From: Collinsella sp.
GTDB taxonomy: Bacteria; Actinomycetota; Coriobacteriia; Coriobacteriales; Coriobacteriaceae
Length of the DNA stretch: 59,456 nt
Reading direction: 5' to 3'
Assembly: GCA_019414565.1 (NCBI GenBank)
Contig: DXLU01000015.1
Coordinates: 1 to 59,456, forward strand
A model generated the notes under the pieces. That model was not told where the DNA came from and did not search any database. It saw nothing but the letters and a program-made list of their open reading frames with translations. The position numbers were made by a program, and so were the translations under genes. The first letter of the stretch is position 1. Each line of letters opens with the position of its first letter. Of the stretch, positions 35,964 through 43,842 are shown piece by piece.

Positions 35964-36947
35964 ATGTCGCGCAAGTCCGCCTACAAGCAAGCACTTTCCA
36001 TCGGCACCGCCGTGGTGCTGGGGTTTGCGCTGTTCACAGGGTCGCTCGACGGAGCGCCCAAGCTGTTATCACCGCAAAGCGATGAGCAGGCAGCGGCTCT
36101 GGCCGAGAAGCAAAACGAGAGTCCCAGCCGTACCGACGACGAAGCGGACTTGGTCGCCCGGCTCGAATCGGGAACAGCGAGCTCCTCGGATTCCGAAGGC
36201 AGCCAAGACGCCGGCGATGGCTCCGAATCCACCACAACCGGCACCGGCGACGACACTTCCGCAGATAGCACTGCCACCCCCATCGACCAGGTCGAAAACC
36301 CCAATCTCGACTGCGCGCGCGGCGTATACCTCACCAGCATTCCCGACTACGCGGGTAACCCCTATGTTGCCCTGCGCGCCGACAGCACGCACCCGCTCGG
36401 CACGCCATCATTCACGCTCGATGAATACGAGCGCGCTACAGAAGAAGGATGCTTTAAGAAGTTCTCAAAGCTCGACAGCCTGGGCCGTACCCGCAAAGCA
36501 CTCGCCTGCATAGGGCCCGAATCGCTCGGTCAGGGCAAGCGCGGCGATATCTCGCGCATCCACCCCGCCGGCTGGCACCAGCAGCGCTACGACTTTATTC
36601 CGGGCCAGAGCCTCTATAACCGCTGCCACCTTATCGCTTGGTCGCTCTGCGGCGAAAATGCCAACCGCAAAAATCTCCTCACCGGCACGCGCTATCTCAA
36701 CGAGACGGGTATGCTGCCGTTTGAGGAGCAGATCCTTAACTACATCCGCGACACGGGCAACCACGTGCTCTACCGCGTCACGCCCATGTACAACGAAGAT
36801 GAGCTCGTCTGCCGCGGCGTGCGCCTCGAAGCACAGTCGGTCGAAGATCACGGCAAGACGCTGTGCTTCCACGTGTACTGCTACAACCTGCAGCCGCATG
36901 TGCAAATCGACTACACCACCGGCCGCAACCAGGCCAACGGCAACTAA
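35964..36947 (+). CDS. Secreted DNA/RNA non-specific endonuclease
   Basis: A 327-residue exported nuclease. A signal or membrane-anchor segment covers about 8-30, followed by a low-complexity Ser/Asp/Thr-rich linker (about 50-110). The beta-beta-alpha metal nuclease domain has the catalytic stretch YNRCHLIAWSLCGENANRKN (general base His222), akin to the NRSHL/DRGH motif of streptococcal Spd/EndA-type DNases. It could serve nutrient scavenging or DNA uptake. The ATG at 35964 has AGGAG upstream. GGACAG-type repeat sequence follows. Confidence 0.85.
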   Translation: MSRKSAYKQALSIGTAVVLGFALFTGSLDGAPKLLSPQSDEQAAALAEKQNESPSRTDDEADLVARLESGTASSSDSEGSQDAGDGSESTTTGTGDDTSADSTATPIDQVENPNLDCARGVYLTSIPDYAGNPYVALRADSTHPLGTPSFTLDEYERATEEGCFKKFSKLDSLGRTRKALACIGPESLGQGKRGDISRIHPAGWHQQRYDFIPGQSLYNRCHLIAWSLCGENANRKNLLTGTRYLNETGMLPFEEQILNYIRDTGNHVLYRVTPMYNEDELVCRGVRLEAQSVEDHGKTLCFHVYCYNLQPHVQIDYTTGRNQANGN

Positions 36948-36954
36948 TCCCGAA

Positions 36955-37035
36955 GTAAGGACAGACCCCTTTTTGAGATTATGTCACTCGCTCTGCACCA
37001 TTAGTCAAATTCGGAGTCTGTCCCCACTTTAGAGT
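36955..37035. repeat. Pair of facing GGGACAG-type repeats, copies 9a and 9b
   Basis: GGACAG at 36959-36964 (plus strand), running through CCCCTTTTT to ATTATGTCAC, and CTGTCCCC at 37018-37025 (minus-strand GGGGACAG). The second copy encodes the last codons of the M20 peptidase. The ATTATGTCAC part is close to TTATGTCACG at copy 10. Confidence 0.7.
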
Positions 37036-38518
37036 TGAGGAGGGATTCAAGACTACGGATGTAGATGGCGAGCGCGCGCTTGAGCTGGTGCTCCCAAATA
37101 CCCTCATTGGGGCCGTGCTCGGGACCGACCCAATCGGGCAGAGGCTCGGTTCGGTCGAGCGGACCGAACCCCACGGCGCGAGGAAAATGATGTGCATACG
37201 TACCCCCGCCGATGGCAAAAGGTACCGCGGGCCGGCCCGCGAACTCCTCGTAGGCACGGCGGAGCACCATGACCTCGGGCGATTGGGGGTCCATGGTGAA
37301 CGGCTCCCTCGTATGGGTGATACGCACCTCGCAGCCGCACTCGCGCGCCACATCCTCGATGCGACGGCTCACCCGCTCGACATCGGCCGCACCCGGAAGG
37401 CGCACATCGAGTGTGAGCACAAAACGCCCTGCCTGGGTGCGTACAGTTCCGCCGATACACGTGAGGCCGCCGAACAGCTCGTCAGCGACATCGATTCCCA
37501 GGCCGGAGCCATCCCATGCACCAAGGGCCCGTTTGCAAAAGCCGAGGAACTCCCGCTCGGCTGCGCTGCAGATACCGCATGCAGCCAGATAGGCCACCAA
37601 CACGCCGATAGCGTTCACCGTACCCGCCGGTTCGGCGGCATGACCGGCGACGCCGTGGGCCACAATGCGGGCCACTCCGCCGCCGACGGGCTCCACATCG
37701 ATCCCCTCGGCGCGAGGTAGCCCATCCATACGAGCGCCCATGTGCACGAGCGCTTCAGCGCGGGCGGGCACCGCGTTTCTCGCCACGCCGCCCGTAAGCC
37801 CGATGATCGCCCCGGCGCCGTCGACAGCATGAGCGACCTCGGCGTTGACGCAGCCCTTCTCCCCGCAGCAGACGGCAAACTCGGCATCGGGTGTGAACAA
37901 AAATGCCGGCGGTTCGCGATCCGTTAGGTAGCGACGCACGTCCATCATGCCCGCCTCCTCCGAGGCGCCCAAGATGCAGCGGAGCGTCCGCTGCGGCTTC
38001 CAGCCGTTGCGCACGCGGCGCGCCAAAAAACCAGCAGCATAGATCGAGGCCAGCGCCGCGCCCTTGTCATCGAGCACGCCACGACCCAAAAGCACGCCTT
38101 CGCGGCGCGTCACGGCATAGGGTTCGACCGTCCAGCCCTCGCCGGCGGGAACCACGTCCACATGGGCGATCGTCGCCACCTGTTCGGGCGTCTCGCCGGC
38201 AAGCTCGCCATACGCGACGTACCCATCGCAGTCAACGACCGCAAGCCCTTGGCGGCGCAGCACATCCATCGCAACGCAAAGCGCCCGATAGCATTCCAGG
38301 CCCCACGGGGCGCCCGCCGCGGCACACGACTCGTCGACCACGCTCGGCACGGCCACGAGCGCCTCGAGATCATCAAGAAAACTCGGCCAGACCTTGTCCA
38401 CATAGGCGCGAATCTCGGCAGCCGGCGTCAGCTCGACCCCCGTTGTCGATCCAGCAACGCCCGCCACGCCACATGCGGCCGCAAACACCCCGCGCGCCTC
38501 CATCGCCTCATCACTCAT
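37001..38518 (-). CDS. M20-family metallopeptidase (Sapep/dipeptidase type)
   Basis: A 505-residue zinc peptidase. The metal ligands appear in order: IAHVDVVPAGEGW, GRGVLDDKGA, SEEAG, FTPDAEF and a late HHFPRAVGFGP; an insert with a lid domain lies between. Relatives cleave dipeptides, N-acyl or beta-Ala-His substrates. The start overlaps the end of the PRD regulator gene by eight bases, so it is the last gene of the PTS/C-S lyase operon. The final residues (SKVGTDSEFD) are encoded by a GGGACAG repeat, so the natural C-terminus may have been replaced by repeat insertion. Confidence 0.88.
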   Translation of the reverse strand: MSDEAMEARGVFAAACGVAGVAGSTTGVELTPAAEIRAYVDKVWPSFLDDLEALVAVPSVVDESCAAAGAPWGLECYRALCVAMDVLRRQGLAVVDCDGYVAYGELAGETPEQVATIAHVDVVPAGEGWTVEPYAVTRREGVLLGRGVLDDKGAALASIYAAGFLARRVRNGWKPQRTLRCILGASEEAGMMDVRRYLTDREPPAFLFTPDAEFAVCCGEKGCVNAEVAHAVDGAGAIIGLTGGVARNAVPARAEALVHMGARMDGLPRAEGIDVEPVGGGVARIVAHGVAGHAAEPAGTVNAIGVLVAYLAACGICSAAEREFLGFCKRALGAWDGSGLGIDVADELFGGLTCIGGTVRTQAGRFVLTLDVRLPGAADVERVSRRIEDVARECGCEVRITHTREPFTMDPQSPEVMVLRRAYEEFAGRPAVPFAIGGGTYAHHFPRAVGFGPLDRTEPLPDWVGPEHGPNEGIWEHQLKRALAIYIRSLESLLNSKVGTDSEFD

Positions 38519-40271
38519 CGCTCTTCTCCTCGGCATAGCCAAAGTCGCGCCCTAAGAACGCGACGGTCTCCTCATAGGTGCGCGGCAGGCGCACCTGGGC
38601 GCGCTCGGCATCGTGCAGCACGGAGAACAGATAGTTGAACATGCTGCTCTTGTCGGCCAGACGCTGACTCGCAAGCGTCACCACCACCAGGTCGATCTGC
38701 TCGTCGCCGTCGCACAGGGGCGCGTCGGGCATGATGGCGAGCAGACGAAACGTCGAGGCCGCGACCGGCGTGATGGTATGCGGGAACGCGACATGTCCCA
38801 GCTGTAGACGGTCGCCCTGACGCTCGCGATCCATGATGAGGGCCGCCTCATCTGCCGAGATCGCATGCGCTGCCACCAGCCCGCCGAGGGCGCGCGACAG
38901 CTCATCGAGGTAGTCGCCGGCCCCAACATGCAGCTCAAGATAGCTCGCGCGCGGCAGCAGGCTCGCGATATCGCGCTCGTAGAGCACACGCAGCGCCATC
39001 TGGCGGATGCGGTCGACCTCGTAGGCCGAGAGCACGCCCGAAAACGAGAGGTCCCATTCATGTGCGGCCTTAAAGTTTCGCACTGCCGCGGCATCGCCCA
39101 CCACCAGGTCGAACGACCCATCTTCGAGCGCGCGCCGGGCGAGCGGCTCGCTGTCCACGAGCTCAACCTCAACGCCGTCGGTGCCGCGCTCGATCAGGGA
39201 TTTGTTGATAGTCGCCACGGAGGGTCGCCCGCAAACCAAAAGCAGACTCACGGGGCTGCGCGTGAAGTGCTCCAGCGAGGCCAGCACGTAGAGCGAGAGG
39301 AAGTCAGGCTCTACAAACAGGCGCTCGTCGAACGCGCGCAGGCACTCGGAGAGGTCGGCACCGAAATCGAACTCGAACGGATGCTCCATACGGATCCCGC
39401 GCATCTGCTTTTGAATCTCCACCGACATGAGCGTGGGAAAGAGAGCGCAGCGCAGCACATGGTCGAAGATAAGACTACCGAGGTCCTCGCGCGTCGACTT
39501 GATGCCGTGCGAGGCGAGCACCTCGCCGATGCGCGCCAGGATGGCCGCACGGCACGTGACCAGGCGGTAGAGCAGGTCCTTCTTGCGCTGCTGGAACTCG
39601 GTGACGGCACGCGCGCCGGCATCTGCCCCACCCGGGGCATCGGGCACGAGCCACGCGCTGCACCAGACGGCAGCAAGCGTCTGCATCCTCAGCTGGCGCT
39701 GTGACAGATACGGCTCCATGAGTAGGCGATATTCCTCGCCCCGCTCGCCGATCAGACGCATCAGGGTGTCCCAGCCGCACGAGCGCTCGAGCTCGGCGGC
39801 AATACCAGTATTGTCGATGGCGAGCGCCGCCAAGAGATCCGCCGGCCCCATGCCGCTAAAGTCTGCATCGATCCCGTAGCCCACACGCGCCTCGAGCGCA
39901 ACGACTCCGCGCAGCCGAACGTTGATCTCATCCATCGCTGCGCGCACGGAGCGGACCGAGAGATAAGTCTCCCCCGAAACCTGCACCGTCGAGATCCCCG
40001 GCCGGGAGAGCACGCACATGAGGACACGTGCCTCATCGGTGAGGTCCCGCGACAGGACGGAGGCGATTGCGTCCTCGGACGTGACCACCAGATGGTAGTT
40101 GGGATCGCTCGAGATGGTGCCGGCACCCACGGACTCGAGCCACGCGCTCACGCTCGCCACTTCGCGCACCACGGTACGGCGGGAGACGCCGAGTGCCTCG
40201 GCGAGCTCGGCGCCGGAGCGTGGACCGTCGTCGAGCGCCCGCAGGAGCTGTCTCTGTCTCTTGCTGATCAT
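38511..40271 (-). CDS. BglG/MtlR-type PTS-regulated transcriptional activator with EIIA-like domain
   Basis: A 586-residue regulator. An N-terminal HTH (SGAELAEALGVSRRTVVREV, about 18-37) and a second winged helix lead to poorly conserved PRD-like helices. An EIIB-like segment (LLLVCGRPSVATINKSLIE) and a C-terminal EIIA-type domain (about 440-586) follow, with a phosphorylatable His in HVAFPHTITP. Such proteins read the phosphorylation state of their cognate PTS and activate its operon. The gene starts four bases after the C-S lyase stop and overlaps the peptidase gene, so it regulates the operon it belongs to (inference). Confidence 0.85.
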   Translation of the reverse strand: MISKRQRQLLRALDDGPRSGAELAEALGVSRRTVVREVASVSAWLESVGAGTISSDPNYHLVVTSEDAIASVLSRDLTDEARVLMCVLSRPGISTVQVSGETYLSVRSVRAAMDEINVRLRGVVALEARVGYGIDADFSGMGPADLLAALAIDNTGIAAELERSCGWDTLMRLIGERGEEYRLLMEPYLSQRQLRMQTLAAVWCSAWLVPDAPGGADAGARAVTEFQQRKKDLLYRLVTCRAAILARIGEVLASHGIKSTREDLGSLIFDHVLRCALFPTLMSVEIQKQMRGIRMEHPFEFDFGADLSECLRAFDERLFVEPDFLSLYVLASLEHFTRSPVSLLLVCGRPSVATINKSLIERGTDGVEVELVDSEPLARRALEDGSFDLVVGDAAAVRNFKAAHEWDLSFSGVLSAYEVDRIRQMALRVLYERDIASLLPRASYLELHVGAGDYLDELSRALGGLVAAHAISADEAALIMDRERQGDRLQLGHVAFPHTITPVAASTFRLLAIMPDAPLCDGDEQIDLVVVTLASQRLADKSSMFNYLFSVLHDAERAQVRLPRTYEETVAFLGRDFGYAEEKSDE

Positions 40272-40275
40272 GCCG

Positions 40276-41439
40276 CTACGAGCGGATGCCGGCGAGCATC
40301 CGCTCCATCCCCCTTTCGACCTTCGAGTGCGAACAGGCGAGATTCATGCGCAGGTACCCAGCACCGCCGTACGTCTCGCCCGACATGATGCCCACATGGC
40401 CCACCTCAACGAGCCGGCGCTGGAGCTCGGCCGCATCCAACCCCAGGCCCGAGGCATCCATCCAGGCAAGATAGGTCCCCTGCGGCACCGCAAAGCGGAT
40501 CTCGGGCAGATTGGCGGCAAGGAAATCCTTGAGCGCCTGCATGTTGCCGCGAATATAGGCCACAAGCTCGTCCACATACTCGGAGCACGAGCGATACGCC
40601 GCCATCTGGGCAGTCATCCCCAAGATACTCACGCTCGACAGGGCGTTTTTTTGCTTGAGCTCGAACAGGAAGCGTTCGCGCAGGTCATCGTCGGGGATGA
40701 GCGCATAGGACCCGATGAGCCCGGGCGTGTTGAACGTCTTGGAGGCCGAACACAGCAGCGCCACGCCCTCGCGCGTGATGTTCGTCACGGGTGTGTAGGG
40801 AGTTTCGCCCAGAATCATATCGCGATGGATGTCATCCGAGATGAGAAAGACCCCGTTGGCATGGCAGAGCTCCACGATACGAGCAAGCTCGCCCGCCGTG
40901 AAGACCTTGCCTGTGGGGTTATGCGGGTTGGTAAGCAGCATAACCTTTGCCTCGGGGCGGGCAAGCGCCACCTCGAGGGCATCCCAATCGAGACCGTAGC
41001 CGTCCATGGCGCTCGCCTGAGCAACGGCCACAAGCTCGCGCCCGTTGCCCTCAATCAGGCCGTAGAAGGCGTCGTACATGGGAGTGAGCGTCACCACGGC
41101 GTCATTCGGCTCGCTCACCAGGCGAATGACCGTTGCAGCCGAGAAGATAACGCTCGGGCTGTACACGACCCAGTCCATGTCCACGTGGGACGCCCCGTCC
41201 CTGGCAAACCAGCCGGCAACACTACCCTTGTAGTCACTATGGTTCCAGCGGGTATAGCCAAAGATGGGGTGTTCCATGCGGGCGCGGAGAGCGTCCATAA
41301 CCTCGTCGGGCACGGCGAAGTCGGTGTCCGAGATGGAAAAGGGAAGCACGTCTGCGCTGCCAAACCGGTCGGCCGCATAGTCCCATTGGGTGCTGTAGGT
41401 ACCCATTCTGTCGATGACGCGATCGAAGTCGTAACGCAT
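40276..41439 (-). CDS. MalY/PatB-family PLP-dependent C-S beta-lyase
   Basis: A 387-residue fold-type I aminotransferase-like enzyme. PLP binds Lys234 in CSASKTFNTPGL. The opening MRYDFDRVIDRMGTYSTQWD is typical of MalY/PatB cystathionine beta-lyases, which split C-S bonds of cystathionine or cysteine S-conjugates to a thiol, pyruvate and ammonia. It is embedded between a PTS permease and its regulator, recalling the E. coli malX-malY pair. That placement suggests a sugar-linked or otherwise PTS-imported sulfur substrate, or a regulatory role like MalY. Confidence 0.88.
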   Translation of the reverse strand: MRYDFDRVIDRMGTYSTQWDYAADRFGSADVLPFSISDTDFAVPDEVMDALRARMEHPIFGYTRWNHSDYKGSVAGWFARDGASHVDMDWVVYSPSVIFSAATVIRLVSEPNDAVVTLTPMYDAFYGLIEGNGRELVAVAQASAMDGYGLDWDALEVALARPEAKVMLLTNPHNPTGKVFTAGELARIVELCHANGVFLISDDIHRDMILGETPYTPVTNITREGVALLCSASKTFNTPGLIGSYALIPDDDLRERFLFELKQKNALSSVSILGMTAQMAAYRSCSEYVDELVAYIRGNMQALKDFLAANLPEIRFAVPQGTYLAWMDASGLGLDAAELQRRLVEVGHVGIMSGETYGGAGYLRMNLACSHSKVERGMERMLAGIRS

Positions 41440-41518
41440 TTCCCCATTCCTTTCATTGAAACCTGCGGAGCCGCCGAACAGACCGGCGACCCCGCAGGAC
41501 TAATTATTCTATCGAGAC

Positions 41519-42946
41519 TTAGGCGTTCTGAGCCTCGCGCTTCTTCATCCAAGCGGACTTGAAGACGATGATGAGGGCGATGTTCAGGACCAGACCCACA
41601 GCGACGGCGATGTAGTAGCTGGTCGCCGGGTAGATGAGGCCCAGGAATGGATCGAAGATGCCGATGCCCGGAGCGATGCGCTGGACGCCAAGGGCCATGG
41701 AGATGGCACCGGCGACGCCGCCGGCGATGACGTTCGCGGAAATCATAGGCAGGGGTGCGGCCAGGGCATAGGGGATAGCCGGCTCGGTGGCGACGGTTGC
41801 GCCGACAATGAGCGCAGGGATTGCGGAGTCGCGCTCGGCCTGCGTGAAGAGCTTCGGACGGATCCAGGTAGCGATGGCAGCGGCCATCGGCGGAAGGATC
41901 GTCACGACGCCTACGATGCCGTACCAGTCGTACACGCCGGAGCCCAGCAAGGAGAAGGAGAAGAACCAAGCGGCCTTGTTGACCGGGCCGCCCATGTCGA
42001 AGGCGAGCATGGCGCCTACCAGGAAGGCGGCGACGAGCTTCATCGAGCTCGGGATGGAGCTCAACAGGCCGACGAAGGCGTTCATAAGCCAGGACATGGC
42101 CGGGCCGATGATATAGTACGTGCCCAGGCCAAAGATAAAGAGCGTCACGACCGGGATGATCAGGAAGCCGAGCAGGGACTGGAAGCTCTTGCCCAGGTTG
42201 ATCTTTTTCATCGCCTTGACGAAATAGCCGATTGCAAGGCCGATCACGCAGGCGCCCAAGAAGCCTGCACCGACCTCGGTGCCGAGCAGGTCGGTACTGT
42301 TGGCGAGGTAACTGCAGATGAAGGCCGGCATGATGGCGGGCTTATCACCGATGGCGTTGGCGATGAAGGCGCCCATCATCGGGATCATGAACGTGAAGCC
42401 CAGGCCACCGATGGTATTGAGCACCCAAGCGAGCGAAGCCATCTGGCCGTCGCCAGGGGCTACATTGGGCGCGCCGAACTGGGCCATAATGGAACCGATG
42501 GCCATGAGTACGCCGCCGCCGATGACAAACGGCAGGGCCGCGGAGACGCCGGCCATGAGGTAGCTCATGATGCCGGTGGTGACGCTCTCCTGCTTGGCGC
42601 CGAGCTTGACCGCGGAAGCCTGGAAGACCTTGGCTTCACTCTCAAGATTGCCCATAAGGCTGTCGATGCGCTTGAGGGCCTCGGAAACGGGCACTTCAAC
42701 GACCTTCTTGCCGTCGAAGCGAACACGATCGTCATCGTTCATGCCGCGACCGAGCGCGAGGACGACATAGTCGGCCTCCTTGATCTGCTCGGGCGTAAGC
42801 TTGTTCTCGACGCCGCTGGCACCCTGGGTCTCGACGTGAACCTCATAACCCAGCTCGGTGCCCTTCGTCTTGATCGCCTCGGCCACCATGTAGGTGTGTG
42901 CAATGCCGGCCGGGCAGTTGGTGACGGCCACGATTGACTTTGCCAT
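41519..42946 (-). CDS. PTS fructose-type transporter subunit IIBC
   Basis: A 475-residue permease. IIB has the phosphocysteine in TNCPAGIAHTYM (Cys11); IIC (about 125-470) has eight to nine membrane helices and TEPAIPYALAAPLP, the fructose-family substrate motif region. It is a paralogue of the IIBC at 26095-27525, but here a IIA gene lies 45 bases upstream. The C-S lyase follows 79 bases after the stop. Confidence 0.93.
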   Translation of the reverse strand: MAKSIVAVTNCPAGIAHTYMVAEAIKTKGTELGYEVHVETQGASGVENKLTPEQIKEADYVVLALGRGMNDDDRVRFDGKKVVEVPVSEALKRIDSLMGNLESEAKVFQASAVKLGAKQESVTTGIMSYLMAGVSAALPFVIGGGVLMAIGSIMAQFGAPNVAPGDGQMASLAWVLNTIGGLGFTFMIPMMGAFIANAIGDKPAIMPAFICSYLANSTDLLGTEVGAGFLGACVIGLAIGYFVKAMKKINLGKSFQSLLGFLIIPVVTLFIFGLGTYYIIGPAMSWLMNAFVGLLSSIPSSMKLVAAFLVGAMLAFDMGGPVNKAAWFFSFSLLGSGVYDWYGIVGVVTILPPMAAAIATWIRPKLFTQAERDSAIPALIVGATVATEPAIPYALAAPLPMISANVIAGGVAGAISMALGVQRIAPGIGIFDPFLGLIYPATSYYIAVAVGLVLNIALIIVFKSAWMKKREAQNA

Positions 42947-42991
42947 ATGCTTCTCCCCTCTTTCCTTTCACACGGGGTTGAACATTACCTG

Positions 42992-43435
42992 CTATCCGAC
43001 GACGCCCTGGATGAGGGCGCACACGTCTTCGATGGAGTCGCCCTTGAGATGGTCGACGAAATCCTTGTGCACGAGGCGACGCGCCAGTTTGGCGAGCAGC
43101 TGCAGATGGGTGTCGCTGCTACTCTCGGGGACGAGGATGTTGATGACCGTGTCGACGGGAGCGTCGTCGAGCGCGTGCCACTCGACGGGCGCGGTCAGGC
43201 GCGCGAAGAGAATGGCGGGGGTACTGACGTTGGCGCTCTTGGTATGCGGGACAGCCACGCCGTTGCCAAAGCCCGTAGAAGCCTCGGCCTCGCGCTCATG
43301 AAGGTCGGAGACGATAGCGGACGCATCGGCGGCGACGCCCAGTTCCACGGCCTTCGCGGCGAGGGCCTCGAAGACGGCGTTCTGGTCGGCGGCGTCGACG
43401 GCATCGAGCGTGTGTGTCGAATCAAACAGTGCCAT
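42992..43435 (-). CDS. PTS fructose-type subunit IIA
   Basis: A 147-residue cytoplasmic phosphocarrier. The active-site histidine is in GVAVPHTKSAN (His64), preceded by GFGNG as in the mannitol/fructose IIA family. It passes phosphate from HPr to the IIB domain of the next gene and may also serve the orphan IIBC at 26095-27525. It is the first gene of the five-gene operon, and AGGAGGCAGAC precedes the ATG. Confidence 0.93.
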   Translation of the reverse strand: MALFDSTHTLDAVDAADQNAVFEALAAKAVELGVAADASAIVSDLHEREAEASTGFGNGVAVPHTKSANVSTPAILFARLTAPVEWHALDDAPVDTVINILVPESSSDTHLQLLAKLARRLVHKDFVDHLKGDSIEDVCALIQGVVG

Positions 43436-43842
43436 GTCTGCCTCCTCTCGTTTGTTGTCGTTTCTCTACGCTTTTTAGTTTAGAAAGTATTCGCAAACCG
43501 CTTAACAGGCGCTTTGTCACTCGCGGTGTGCAGGCCTTGGCCCCTCATGCGCCCAAGAGTCACCCACGTGCCCCGATTGCATCGATTTTGTCACCGAGGG
43601 GGTGGGCAGACGCCGAGTGCCCGGCTCGTATCACGCGCTGACTGTCATAGGCTTAGACTTCTAACCCTGCAGCATCCAGGCCCCAAAATCACGTTCAGAT
43701 GCTGCAGAGCTAGACAAACGACCCCTCGCAGAAGAGAGGCCCACCCCGGAACCTTATCCGAAGCGGGCCCAACCGCCCCCAACCCAAATTGGGGACAGAT
43801 CCAAAATTGGGGTTATGTCACGCGGCGTTACACGCGGGCTTG
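43436..43842. other. Intergenic region between the PTS operon and EF-G2
   Basis: No gene seen in 407 bases. It contains the PTS operon's control region (minus strand), a perfect 10-bp dyad CTGCAGCATC (43667-43676) with GATGCTGCAG (43698-43707), and GGGACAG repeat copy 10 close to the EF-G2 end. Confidence 0.55.
43786..43825. repeat. GGGGACAG hairpin repeat, copy 10
   Basis: CCCAAATTGGGGACAGATCC is followed by AAAATTGGGG and TTATGTCACG. The arms CCCAAATT and AATTGGGG pair imperfectly around the core. It lies just past the stop of the EF-G2 gene. Confidence 0.65.
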
